A DNA stretch of 64,000 bases from Castellaniella sp. GTDB taxonomy: Bacteria; Pseudomonadota; Gammaproteobacteria; Burkholderiales; Burkholderiaceae_B. Position 1 is the stretch's first letter, and every line of letters begins with the position of its first letter. A model generated the notes under the pieces. That model made no database searches and had not been told where the DNA came from. It saw only the letters and a program-made list of their open reading frames with translations. The stretch lies in assembly GCA_019104865.1 (NCBI GenBank), contig JAHRWZ010000093.1, positions 43,619 to 107,618 on the forward strand. Reading direction: 5' to 3'. The position numbers and the translations under genes were made by a program. Shown here in pieces: positions 20,587-29,409 of this stretch.

Positions 20587-21417
20587 ATGGGTGCCGTCGC
20601 GCCGATCAGCGCCGTCCCCGGCCCGAGGATCGAAGACGCTGGCGTCCTGAGCGCCCGCGGCATTTCCCTGAGCTACTCCCAGGGCGTACGGCATGCCCCC
20701 ATCACGGTCCTGGCCGATTTCTCCCTGGAACTGCAACCGGGCGAGATCGTCGCGCTGCTGGGGCCCAGCGGAGTCGGGAAGTCCTCGCTGCTGCGAGTCC
20801 TGGCCGGCCTGCAACCCACCCAAGGCGGCGATATCCAGCTCAAAGGGCAGCGGTTGACCGGACCGTCCCCGGCTCTGGGCATGGTGTTCCAGGATCCCAG
20901 CCTGCTGCCCTGGCTGACCCTGGAGGAAAACGTCGCCTTTGGCCTGGACTTCCGCCACCAGCCGCAGCTGGACGCCGCCACCCGCCAGCAGCGCGTCCAT
21001 CAGGCAATTACCGAGGTCGGCCTGCAGTCCGCCCGCACCCGCTACCCGGATGAGCTCTCGGGCGGCATGGCCCAACGCACGTCGCTGGCCCGCACGCTGG
21101 CACGCGCCCCGGAAATCCTGCTGCTGGACGAGCCTTTCAGCGCCCTCGACGAGGTCACCCGGCACGAAATGCAGTCCCTGCTGCTGCAGGTGACCGCGCA
21201 ACACCAGGCGGCCGCTGTGCTGGTGACCCATGACATCGACGAGGCGCTGCTGCTGGCGGACCGCATCCTGCTCATCGGGGGTCAGCCAGGCCATTTGATC
21301 GACCAATGGTCCGTGACCCAAGCCCACCCCCGGGACGAAACCAGCCAGGATCTGACCGCTTTGCGCGTGAAGATCTTGCAAGCCCTGCGAACCGCCCGCC
21401 CACCGAGACATCCATGA
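20587..21417 (+). CDS. ABC transporter ATP-binding protein, nitrate/sulfonate/taurine type
   Basis: A 276-aa cytoplasmic ATPase. Walker A is GPSGVGKSS, the signature is LSGGMAQRTSLA, and Walker B is ILLLDEPFSALDE followed by the switch histidine in VLVTHDIDEAL. It belongs with SsuB/TauB/NrtD proteins. ATG 20587 is preferred, since the ten codons before it overlap the flavoprotein gene. It ends in an ATGA overlap with the binding-protein gene. Confidence 0.9.
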   Translation: MGAVAPISAVPGPRIEDAGVLSARGISLSYSQGVRHAPITVLADFSLELQPGEIVALLGPSGVGKSSLLRVLAGLQPTQGGDIQLKGQRLTGPSPALGMVFQDPSLLPWLTLEENVAFGLDFRHQPQLDAATRQQRVHQAITEVGLQSARTRYPDELSGGMAQRTSLARTLARAPEILLLDEPFSALDEVTRHEMQSLLLQVTAQHQAAAVLVTHDIDEALLLADRILLIGGQPGHLIDQWSVTQAHPRDETSQDLTALRVKILQALRTARPPRHP

Positions 21418-22640
21418 GCCGCTTCAAGCTTCTTGACTCCTGCTGCGGCACCGCCGATAGCACCCTCGCCCGCCGCCGCCAATTTCTGAAAATGTCGGCC
21501 CTGTTCACCGCGGCCGGCGCACTGCCCCTGCTGCAGGCAGGGCGACTGGCCCGCGCGGCGGAACCGGATGCGCCGGTGCGTATCGGCTATCTGCCGATCA
21601 CCGACGCCACGCCGCTGCTGGTCGCCCACCACAATGGACTGTTCGAACGACAGGGGCTGAAAGTCGAACCCCCCCGACGCTTTCGCAGCTGGTCGCAAGT
21701 CGTCGAGGCCTTCCTGAGCGGTCAGGTCAACGTGGTGCACCTGCTGATGCCGATGACCATCTGGTCGCGCTACGGCAGCAAGTCCCCCGCCAAGGTCGTC
21801 GCCTGGAACCATACCGAAGGCTCCTGCCTGACGGTGCTGCCCAGTGTGAATTCCCTGGAGGATCTGGGCGGCACCACGGTGGCCATCCCATTCTGGTATT
21901 CCGTGCACAACATCGTGCTGCAAGCCATCCTGCGGCAGGCCGGACTCGAATTCATCAGCGATGGCGAGCCCACGAAGCAGCAAGTGAAGCTGGTGGTGAT
22001 GTCGCCGGGCGACATGCTGCCCGCCCTGGGCAGCAAGCGGATCTCCGGCTACATCGTGGCCGAGCCGTTCAATGCCAAGGCCGAGGAACTGGGCGTAGGC
22101 AAGGTCTGGCGCTTTACCGGCGACGTCTGGCGCAATCACGCCTGCTGCGTGGTGACCATGCACGAGCGCGACCTGCAGGAACGCCCCGACTGGTCGCAAA
22201 AGGTCGTCAATGCCATTGTGCAGGCCCAGGCCTGGGCGCGCGATCACCGCGAAGACACGGTCAAGATCCTCGCCCGCAACAACCCGGCCGCCTATACACC
22301 GCATGATCCGTCCACGCTGGCCCGGGTGCTGCTGCCATCGGCCGAGCGCGATGCGGCCTACGAAAAGAGCGGCGCCATCCGGCATGCGGACTGGCACGAG
22401 CTGCGCATCGACTTCCAGCCCTTTCCTTATCCCAGCTATACGGAAAAACTGGTGACGCTGCTCAAAGGCACTTACGTACTGGGCGAGAACGCCTTCCTGA
22501 AGGAACTGGACCCTGCCCACGTGGCCCGCGATCTGGTGGACGACCGCTACGTCCGCAAGGCGATCGAGGACCAGGGTGGGCTGTCGGCCTTCGGCATCAC
22601 GGGCGGCTACAGCCGCACGGAAACCTTCGAGGTCAGCTGA
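21414..22640 (+). CDS. ABC transporter substrate-binding protein (NrtA/SsuA-like) with Tat-type signal
   Basis: A 408-aa periplasmic binding protein. The N-terminus has a twin-arginine-like motif (R20-R-R-Q-F-L-K) followed by a hydrophobic stretch and a likely AxA cleavage near residue 49. The mature part starts with VRIGYLPITDATPLLVAHHNGLF, typical of the NMT1/NrtA family that binds nitrate, bicarbonate, sulfonates or pyrimidines. The ligand cannot be told by eye. The start overlaps the ATPase stop (ATGA). Confidence 0.88.
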   Translation: MSRFKLLDSCCGTADSTLARRRQFLKMSALFTAAGALPLLQAGRLARAAEPDAPVRIGYLPITDATPLLVAHHNGLFERQGLKVEPPRRFRSWSQVVEAFLSGQVNVVHLLMPMTIWSRYGSKSPAKVVAWNHTEGSCLTVLPSVNSLEDLGGTTVAIPFWYSVHNIVLQAILRQAGLEFISDGEPTKQQVKLVVMSPGDMLPALGSKRISGYIVAEPFNAKAEELGVGKVWRFTGDVWRNHACCVVTMHERDLQERPDWSQKVVNAIVQAQAWARDHREDTVKILARNNPAAYTPHDPSTLARVLLPSAERDAAYEKSGAIRHADWHELRIDFQPFPYPSYTEKLVTLLKGTYVLGENAFLKELDPAHVARDLVDDRYVRKAIEDQGGLSAFGITGGYSRTETFEVS

Positions 22641-22642
22641 CC

Positions 22643-23419
22643 ATGAATGCACGATCCCCCGTTCCGTCGTCCCGCCAGCGCCTGGCGCTGAGCCTGGGCG
22701 GCCTGCTCGTCCTCGGCCTGCTGTGGGCCGCCGGAATCGGTCTGTTGGGCCAGGATCTGGCCATGGCGCGGCTGTTCGCCCCAGGCCAGGCGCTGCCCAG
22801 CCTGGCACACCTGATCCTGGACAACCAGCTGACCCTGCACACCCTGGTCAGCCTGCGGCGTGTGGCGGTGGGTCTGTTCTGGGCGCTGGTGTTCGGTATT
22901 CCGTTGGGGCTGGCGATCGGCCTGTCGCGCCGACTGGAATCAGCGACCAGCGGGGCATTTCAGTTCCTGCGCATGGTCTCGCCCTTGTCCTGGATGCCGA
23001 TCGCGGTGATGCTGTTCGGTGTGGGCGACGCACCGATCTATTTCCTGCTGAGCTTTGCTGCCGTCTGGCCCATCATCCTGAATACCAGCGCTGGTGTGCG
23101 CCAACTGGATCCCCGCTGGCTGATGCTGGCCCGCAGCCTGAGCGCGACCCGATCCGAAATTCTGTGGAAGGTCGTCATCCCCGGCTCGCTGGGGCACATC
23201 CTGACGGGTTTGCGCCTGGCCATCGGCATCGTCTGGATCATCCTCGTGCCCTGCGAAATGCTGGGCGTGAGTTCGGGCCTGGGCTATTTCATCCTGGATA
23301 CCCGCGACCGGCTGGCCTATTCCGAACTGATGGCCGTCATCGTGCTGATTGGCGCCCTGGGCTTCATGCTGGACGCGACCGCCCAGCGCCTGCATCGGCG
23401 CTGGGGACGGGGGCGGTAA
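22643..23419 (+). CDS. ABC transporter permease, nitrate/sulfonate/taurine type
   Basis: A 258-aa inner-membrane protein with about six hydrophobic segments. The coupling loop EILWKVVIPGSLGHILTGLRLAIG, which docks on the ATPase, is the BPD_transp_1 signature. It starts 2 bases after the binding-protein gene and completes an importer with the two genes before it. It is convergent with uvrD, with only 4 bases between the stop codons. Confidence 0.9.
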   Translation: MNARSPVPSSRQRLALSLGGLLVLGLLWAAGIGLLGQDLAMARLFAPGQALPSLAHLILDNQLTLHTLVSLRRVAVGLFWALVFGIPLGLAIGLSRRLESATSGAFQFLRMVSPLSWMPIAVMLFGVGDAPIYFLLSFAAVWPIILNTSAGVRQLDPRWLMLARSLSATRSEILWKVVIPGSLGHILTGLRLAIGIVWIILVPCEMLGVSSGLGYFILDTRDRLAYSELMAVIVLIGALGFMLDATAQRLHRRWGRGR

Positions 23420-23423
23420 CCGA

Positions 23424-25784
23424 TCAGGCCAGGATTTCCAGCTTTGCTACACCCAGCGCCAGGGTCTTGGTCCCGGTATCGCGGAACTCGATCCGCGCCT
23501 GAGCCTCGGTGCCGCTGCCGCTGAGCGCCACGATAGTGCCCTCGCCGAAGCGGCCATGACGCACCGCCGCGCCGATGCGGAAACACTGATCGCCGACCGT
23601 GACATCGGCCGTGCGGGTGCGCGCAGTGCGGGGCGCGAAATCGCTGCCGCCTTCACCCTGCCAGCCGCCCTGGCTGCGGCGGAAAGCGCCACGCCAGGCC
23701 GGCTGCTGTTCGGGCGCGGCAGCCCGCTGGCGAGGCGTAATCCATTTCAGATCCTGCTCGGGGATCTCGTCCAGAAAGCGCGACCGCAAGGCATAACGTG
23801 TCTGCCCATGCAGCATGCGGCTTTGTGCCAGGGTCAGCGTCAGACGTTCCCGCGCCCGGGTGATGGCTACGTACATCAGGCGGCGCTCTTCCTCCAGCCC
23901 CCCCGCGTCCAGCAGGCTGTTTTCGTGGGGAAACAAGCCTTCTTCCAGACCGGTGATGAAGACGACGTCGAATTCCAGCCCCTTGGCCGCATGCACGGTC
24001 ATGAGTTGCACGGCGTCCTCGCCTGCCTGCGCCTGATTATCGCCCGCTTCCAGCGAGGCATGGCTGAGGAATGCCCCCAGGGGCGACATGACGGCGGGTG
24101 GCGGAAGACTCGGCCCCGAATCGAAATCGGGTGTCGGCCCTTCGGATGGCGCCACCATACCGGCCGCCGCCTGCGCTTCAGAACCGGACGGTGCCAGCGC
24201 CATGTCGGCATGAGCGGACGATTCCGGAATCCTGCCCGCGATCAGCCCCTGAAATCCTTCCTCGGCGACGAATGCAGCAGCGGCATTGACCAGTTCCTGC
24301 AGGTTCTCGAGACGTTCCTGGCCCTCGCGATCCGCCCGGTAATGGGCTTCCAGGCCGCTGAGGTGCACGACCTGACCGATCAGGTCCGGCAGATCCAGCG
24401 ACTGGGCCGATTCCGCCATGTCCTGGATCAAGGTGGCAAAACGCGCCAGACTGGCGCCCCCTTTGCCCGGCACATAGGGCACGGCGCCAGCCAGGCTGAT
24501 GCCGTATTGCGCGGCGGCATCGGACAACTGTTCCAAGGTCCGCACACCGATGCCGCGCGCCGGGAAATTCACGACCCGCATCCAGGACGTGTCGTCATTC
24601 GGATTGTCGATCAGGCGCAGGTAGGCCAGGACGTGCTTGATTTCCTGGCGTTCGAAAAAGCGCTGGCCCCCATAGACGCGATAGGGCACGCGGGCGGAAA
24701 ACAGGGCATGCTCGATCGGCCGGGACTGGGCATTGCTGCGGTACAGGATCGCGATCTGGTGGGCTGAACGCCCCTCGCGCAACAGGGCGCGGATTTCATC
24801 GACCAGCCATTGGGCCTCCAACATATCGGAAGCCTGCTCGACCACCCGCAGGGGTTCGCCCTCGCCCGCCTCGGTCCACAGGTTCTTGCCCAGGCGGTTG
24901 GTATTGTGCGCGATCAACGCGTTGGCCGCGTCCAGGATATGGCCGTGCGACCGGTAATTCTGTTCCAGCCGGATGACATTGCCCCGCGCATGGCGCTGCT
25001 CGAAATCGGCCATGTTGCCGACGTTGGCCCCCCGGAACGCATAGATGGACTGATCGTCGTCGCCGACGGCGAAGACCGGCGTGTGGCTGCCGGCCAGCAG
25101 CATCAGCCAGCGATACTGCAGGACGTTCGTGTCCTGGAATTCATCGACCAGGATATGCTGGAAGCGGCGCTGGTAGTGTTCCCGGATGGGCGCCTCGCGC
25201 TGCAGCAATTCGTAGGCGCGCAGCAGCAATTCACCGAAATCGACGACACCTTCGCGTTCGCACTGGTCCTGGTAGCGCTGGTACAGATCAGCCAGCCGCC
25301 GGGCGTGGCTGTCACGCACATCCAGGTCTTTCGGGCGCAGGCCGTCTTCCTTGGCGCCGTTGATCATGCGCTGTACGTCGCGCGGGGGGAAACGCTCGTC
25401 GTCGACGCCGGCCGCCTTCAGCATGCGCTTGATCGCCGACAGCTGGTCCGCGCTGTCCAGGATCTGGAACGCCTGGGGCAGGCCCGCCTCGCGATGATGC
25501 GCGCGCAGCAGCCGGTTGCACAGCCCGTGAAAGGTGCCCACCCACATCCCCCGGGTATTGATGGGCAACAGGGCCGACAGGCGCGCCAGCATCTCGCGGG
25601 CGGCCTTGTTGGTGAAGGTGACGGCCAGCAGCCCGAAAGGGCTGACCTGCCCGGTCTGGATCAGCCACGCCATGCGGGTGGTCAGCACCCGCGTTTTGCC
25701 GCTGCCCGCCCCCGCAAGGACCAGGGCATGTTGCGCCGGCAGGGTGACGGCGGCGCGCTGTTGTTCGTTCAGACTTTCAATCAT
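23424..25784 (-). CDS. uvrD: DNA helicase II, UvrD
   Basis: A superfamily 1A 3'-5' helicase of 786 aa used in excision and mismatch repair. Walker A is AGAGSGKT at 24-31 (ALVLAGAGSGKTRVL). Further motifs are FQDTNVLQYRWL, GDDDQSIYAFRGA, LEQNYRS and LMTVHAAKGLEFD. A Pro/Ala-rich insertion of about 45 residues (around 518-563) precedes the last motifs and makes it longer than E. coli UvrD (720 aa). ATG 25784 is chosen because the protein starts MIESLNEQQRAAV as in the family. The frame open upstream overlaps the desaturase and is not conserved-looking. Confidence 0.95.
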   Translation of the reverse strand: MIESLNEQQRAAVTLPAQHALVLAGAGSGKTRVLTTRMAWLIQTGQVSPFGLLAVTFTNKAAREMLARLSALLPINTRGMWVGTFHGLCNRLLRAHHREAGLPQAFQILDSADQLSAIKRMLKAAGVDDERFPPRDVQRMINGAKEDGLRPKDLDVRDSHARRLADLYQRYQDQCEREGVVDFGELLLRAYELLQREAPIREHYQRRFQHILVDEFQDTNVLQYRWLMLLAGSHTPVFAVGDDDQSIYAFRGANVGNMADFEQRHARGNVIRLEQNYRSHGHILDAANALIAHNTNRLGKNLWTEAGEGEPLRVVEQASDMLEAQWLVDEIRALLREGRSAHQIAILYRSNAQSRPIEHALFSARVPYRVYGGQRFFERQEIKHVLAYLRLIDNPNDDTSWMRVVNFPARGIGVRTLEQLSDAAAQYGISLAGAVPYVPGKGGASLARFATLIQDMAESAQSLDLPDLIGQVVHLSGLEAHYRADREGQERLENLQELVNAAAAFVAEEGFQGLIAGRIPESSAHADMALAPSGSEAQAAAGMVAPSEGPTPDFDSGPSLPPPAVMSPLGAFLSHASLEAGDNQAQAGEDAVQLMTVHAAKGLEFDVVFITGLEEGLFPHENSLLDAGGLEEERRLMYVAITRARERLTLTLAQSRMLHGQTRYALRSRFLDEIPEQDLKWITPRQRAAAPEQQPAWRGAFRRSQGGWQGEGGSDFAPRTARTRTADVTVGDQCFRIGAAVRHGRFGEGTIVALSGSGTEAQARIEFRDTGTKTLALGVAKLEILA

Positions 25785-26989
25785 GCGGCATAGGAGCGTA
25801 GTCGGTACGCGAATTGTTCCAGGCCCTCGATGCCGCTGGCCTGAGCCCGCTGGCACCAGGCCCGCAAATCGGCCAGCAACTGGTCGCTGCTGGCGCTGGA
25901 GGATTCCCACAGGGCAGTCAGTTCGCGACGCATCTGCAGCACGGTGGACAAGGCCGGTGCCACCGACAGCGCATGCGCCACCTGGGCCTGCTCGACCGGA
26001 GCGAGCGCAGCCTGATCGCGCACCAGCCATTTACGGCAGCGCCACAGCAGCCGGCGCTCGACCAGGCTGCGCCGCAGCTTGAGCGCCTTCAGTTCATGGC
26101 CCACCGTGGTCTTGATCATGCGGGAGTAACGCGCCAGCACGTCGTAGCGGTGGGCAATGATCCCCTGCAGCTGATCCAGACTGAGGGATTCGATCGCAAC
26201 CGGACCGCCGGATTGCCACTGAAGGCGCGGAGCCAGACGACGCACCTGGGCCAGACCCAGGGCCCGCAGTACACGGATGTATCCCCATCCCAAGTCGATT
26301 TCATACCACCTGGACGAGAATTTTGCCGAGGTGCCATAGGCATGATGATTATTGTGCAGTTCCTCGCCGCCGATCAGGATGCCCCATGGCGACACATTGG
26401 TGCTGTCGTCCGGGCAGGCGAAATTGCGATAGCCCCAGGCATGCCCCAGGCCATTGACCACGCCGGCCGCCCAGAACGGGATCCACGCCATCTGCACGGC
26501 CCAGACGGTCAGCCCGATGACACCGAACAGCGCCAGATCGATCATCAGCATCAGAACGATGCCCGCCAGGTTGTGCCGGCCATACAGGTGCCGTTCCAGC
26601 CAGTCGTCGGGTGTGCCGTGACCATAGCGCGCCAGCGTGTCGGCGTTGCTCGCCTCGTCGCGGTACAGTTCGGCCCCGCGAAAGAAGACCTGCGACAGGC
26701 CGAAGACAGCGGGCGAATGGGGGTCGCCTTCACGTTCGCACTTTGCGTGGTGTTTACGGTGGATGGCAACCCATTCGCGCGTGACCATGCCGGTGGTCAG
26801 CCACAGCCAGAAGCGGAAAAAATGCGCCACGGCCGGATGCAGATCCAGCCCACGGTGGGCCTGGCTGCGGTGCAGGTACAGGGTGACCGCCATGATCGTG
26901 ATGTGCGTCAGGACCAGCGTGACCGCCAGCAAGGCCCAGGGACCCAGCTGCAGGACGCCGCCCTGCAGGAAGGATAGCAAGGTATTCAT
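25781..26989 (-). CDS. acyl-CoA (delta-9) fatty acid desaturase
   Basis: A 402-aa membrane di-iron desaturase. The three histidine boxes are HRSQAH at 40-45, HRKHH at 77-81 and HNNHH at 212-216, with hydrophobic segments between them. About 130 residues after the catalytic core form a charged, partly helical C-terminal extension of unknown purpose. It would introduce a cis double bond into acyl chains and so tune membrane fluidity. Its stop overlaps the uvrD start (ATGA), so the two are probably co-transcribed. Confidence 0.9.
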   Translation of the reverse strand: MNTLLSFLQGGVLQLGPWALLAVTLVLTHITIMAVTLYLHRSQAHRGLDLHPAVAHFFRFWLWLTTGMVTREWVAIHRKHHAKCEREGDPHSPAVFGLSQVFFRGAELYRDEASNADTLARYGHGTPDDWLERHLYGRHNLAGIVLMLMIDLALFGVIGLTVWAVQMAWIPFWAAGVVNGLGHAWGYRNFACPDDSTNVSPWGILIGGEELHNNHHAYGTSAKFSSRWYEIDLGWGYIRVLRALGLAQVRRLAPRLQWQSGGPVAIESLSLDQLQGIIAHRYDVLARYSRMIKTTVGHELKALKLRRSLVERRLLWRCRKWLVRDQAALAPVEQAQVAHALSVAPALSTVLQMRRELTALWESSSASSDQLLADLRAWCQRAQASGIEGLEQFAYRLRSYAA

Positions 26990-27064
26990 CGCATTCGGGC
27001 TGCGCCCGCGTGATTCCCGGAATGAGGCTTTCAGTGTAGTCCACTGCAGCCCCTCGCGTGAAGA

Positions 27065-27095
27065 ATGCCGGCCCCCCCGTCGAGGAAGCCGGCAT
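27065..27095 (-). terminator. hairpin after rsmB
   Basis: ATGCCGGC pairs with GCCGGCAT around a 15-base loop, 2 bases beyond the rsmB stop codon. There is no U-run on either strand, so termination strength is doubtful. Confidence 0.35.
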
Positions 27096-27097
27096 GC

Positions 27098-28663
27098 CTA
27101 CACGGATGGATCCGCGGGCGGTTCCTGGTGAACGGCGGGATCCAGGTCGCCCGAGGCTTCCGGACCATCCGGCGCCCCGGAATCGGCCGGCGCGCCGGCC
27201 TGCGGCGTACCACGCTGCATCACGGCGGCAAAAAAGCCATCCGTGCCATGGACGTCCGGGCGCAGACGCAGCATGGGACCATCCAGCGTCAGCGGGATGT
27301 TGCGCTCGGCCAGGATGGCCCCCGCATCCAGCAGGGTGAATTCGGGGTGCTCGGCCAGAAATGCCTGCACCTGCTGTTCGTTTTCCTCGGGCAGCAGGCT
27401 GCAACTGGCATATACCAGCCGCCCCCCGGGACGCACGCAGGCGGCCGCCTCGCGCAGGATGGCCGCCTGCGTGGCACACAACTGCGCCAGGGATTCCGGA
27501 TGCTGGCGCCACTTCAGATCGGGATTGCGCCGCAGCGTACCCAGACCGCTGCAGGGCGCGTCCACCAACGCACGGTGGGCCTTGCCGCGCAAGCGTTTGA
27601 CCCGCTGGTCGTGCTGTTCGGCAATGACCACCGGCACGACGTTCGACAGGCCGCTGCGGGCAAAGCGCGGTTTGGCGCGCGCCAGGCGGGCCGCCGACAC
27701 GTCGAACGCATACAGGCGCCCGGTCGAGCGCATCAGGGCGCCCAGCAGCAGGGTCTTGCCCCCCGCCCCGGCGCAGAAATCGATGACCATTTCGCCGCGC
27801 CGGGGCGCGACGAGGGCAGCCAGCAGCTGGCTGCCCTCGTCCTGGACTTCGATCTCGCCGCGCTCGAAGGCCCCCCAGCGATTGACCGGCGGACGCCCCT
27901 GAATGCGCATGCCCCAGGGCGAGTACGGGGTCGGCTTCGCGGCCCATCTGGCCTCGGGCCCCTGGGCCCAGGCTGCCAGCATGGCATCCCGGTCCGTCTT
28001 GAGCGGATTGACCCGCAGATCCAGTGGTGCCGGTCGGTTCAGGGCTTGCAGCAGGGACTCGGCATCCGGCAGAGCCGCCAGACGCGATTCCAGCCAGTCT
28101 GGCACGCTGTAACGCACGGCGGCAGGCAGCGTCGCGATGGAAAAGCCTTGCACATAATCCAGCCAGGCGCGTTCGTGCTCATCCAAGCCGGTATCCAGCG
28201 TCGTGCGCGGCCAGACGGATGCCAGGCCCAGCACGGCCAGGCGGCGTGTGGCGGCACCCTGCCCGCTTTCGGCGAACTGCCGGTAGCGGCGCAGATGGCG
28301 CATCACGTCGAACACGGCTTCGGCGATCTCGCCCCGATCCCGCTGGCCCACCTGAGCATGCCCGCGAAACCAGTGCGACAGCACGGCGTCGGCCGGATAC
28401 TGCCATTGCAGGACCTCGCCCAGCACCTGGCGGACCTGCTCGATGCGGGCAGCGGTCATGACGTAGGGCCGCGCGGGTGCCTGGGTCACGCGCGGCGTCC
28501 CCGAGGATGGCCGCGCACGGCGCGTATCGGGCTCGCCCGCAGCCGGACGGCGCTCGCCACGCGGCGTATCCAGACGCGGCTGCCGGGTCTCCGCGCCACG
28601 GGGATGCGAACGGCCGGTGGCCGGGCGGTTACGGGGTTTGCCCCGCGATTCATTCGTGCTCAT
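27098..28663 (-). CDS. 16S rRNA (cytosine-C5) methyltransferase, RsmB/NOL1-NOP2 family
   Basis: A 521-aa SAM-dependent RNA methyltransferase. It starts with a basic, low-complexity N-terminus of about 80 residues. A NusB-like helical part and the catalytic Rossmann domain follow. The two cysteines of the mechanism are in DAPCSGLGTLRRNP and YASCSLLPEEN, and the SAM site is in DFCAGAGGKTLLLG. RsmB (C967) is the most likely member. A Pro/Ala/Asp-rich tail ends the protein. ATG 28663 overlaps the end of purN by 14 bases. Confidence 0.88.
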   Translation of the reverse strand: MSTNESRGKPRNRPATGRSHPRGAETRQPRLDTPRGERRPAAGEPDTRRARPSSGTPRVTQAPARPYVMTAARIEQVRQVLGEVLQWQYPADAVLSHWFRGHAQVGQRDRGEIAEAVFDVMRHLRRYRQFAESGQGAATRRLAVLGLASVWPRTTLDTGLDEHERAWLDYVQGFSIATLPAAVRYSVPDWLESRLAALPDAESLLQALNRPAPLDLRVNPLKTDRDAMLAAWAQGPEARWAAKPTPYSPWGMRIQGRPPVNRWGAFERGEIEVQDEGSQLLAALVAPRRGEMVIDFCAGAGGKTLLLGALMRSTGRLYAFDVSAARLARAKPRFARSGLSNVVPVVIAEQHDQRVKRLRGKAHRALVDAPCSGLGTLRRNPDLKWRQHPESLAQLCATQAAILREAAACVRPGGRLVYASCSLLPEENEQQVQAFLAEHPEFTLLDAGAILAERNIPLTLDGPMLRLRPDVHGTDGFFAAVMQRGTPQAGAPADSGAPDGPEASGDLDPAVHQEPPADPSV

Positions 28664-29360
28664 GACTATCCTGCGAATTGAAAGCAGCCACACCGGACCA
28701 GGCACGGTGCGTGACACCGTCGACCCGGACACGCCCATCGTCCCGCAACGCGACACGCCCCTGCGCCAGCCAGCGCAGGACCTGCATATAGAGCTGGTGT
28801 TCCACCGGCAGCAGACGCGACGCCAGGCTGTCCGACGTATCATTTTCCAGCACCGGGATGATGCCCTGGGCGATGATGGGCCCATGATCGAGCACCGGCG
28901 TCACGAAATGCACGGTGCAGCCATGCCATTGCACCCCTTGGGCCAGCGCCTGCTGGTGCGTATGCAGCCCGGGAAAGGACGGCAGCAGCGACGGGTGGAT
29001 GTTGATGATGCGACCATTGAAATGGCGTACGAAATCGCTGCCCAGCACCCGCATGAAACCGGCCAGCAGGATGTAGTCCGGCGCCAGCGCGTCCAGCCGT
29101 TCCAGCAGGGCCGCGTCGAACGCATCGCGGCTGACGAAGTCCCGATGCGACAGGGCTTCCGCAGGCAAGCCCCGATCACGGGCCCAATCCAGGCCGGCTG
29201 CGTCGGCACGGTTCGACAGTACCGCGCAGATCCGCACCGGCAGGCGTTCAGCCGCGACGACGTCCACCAGAGCCTGCATGTTCGAGCCCCGGCCCGAGAT
29301 CAGGATCGCCACCCGCAGGGGCCGTTCGGGAGTATGCTCCACGCGCTCGTTCTCCGACAT
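28650..29360 (-). CDS. purN: phosphoribosylglycinamide formyltransferase
   Basis: A 236-aa 10-formyl-THF-dependent enzyme of purine synthesis that converts GAR to FGAR. The phosphate-binding start is RVAILISGRGSNMQAL. The catalytic N-H-D set is visible in INIHPSLLPSFPG and VLDHGPIIAQ. ATG 29360 is preferred. An in-frame ATG at 29420 would overlap ribF and adds unconserved residues. The ribosome-binding site is weak for both. It is divergent from ribF with a very short shared promoter region. Confidence 0.93.
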   Translation of the reverse strand: MSENERVEHTPERPLRVAILISGRGSNMQALVDVVAAERLPVRICAVLSNRADAAGLDWARDRGLPAEALSHRDFVSRDAFDAALLERLDALAPDYILLAGFMRVLGSDFVRHFNGRIINIHPSLLPSFPGLHTHQQALAQGVQWHGCTVHFVTPVLDHGPIIAQGIIPVLENDTSDSLASRLLPVEHQLYMQVLRWLAQGRVALRDDGRVRVDGVTHRAWSGVAAFNSQDSHEHE

Positions 29361-29409
29361 AAAATTTGGTGCTCTGTCCGGCCAAACATGAAATTGTAAA
29401 CTGTCCCCC

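Noticed and set aside
29361..29409. FMN riboswitch upstream of ribF
   Set aside because: The purN-ribF gap is only 49 bases, too short for the RFN element, and none of its conserved sequence is present.
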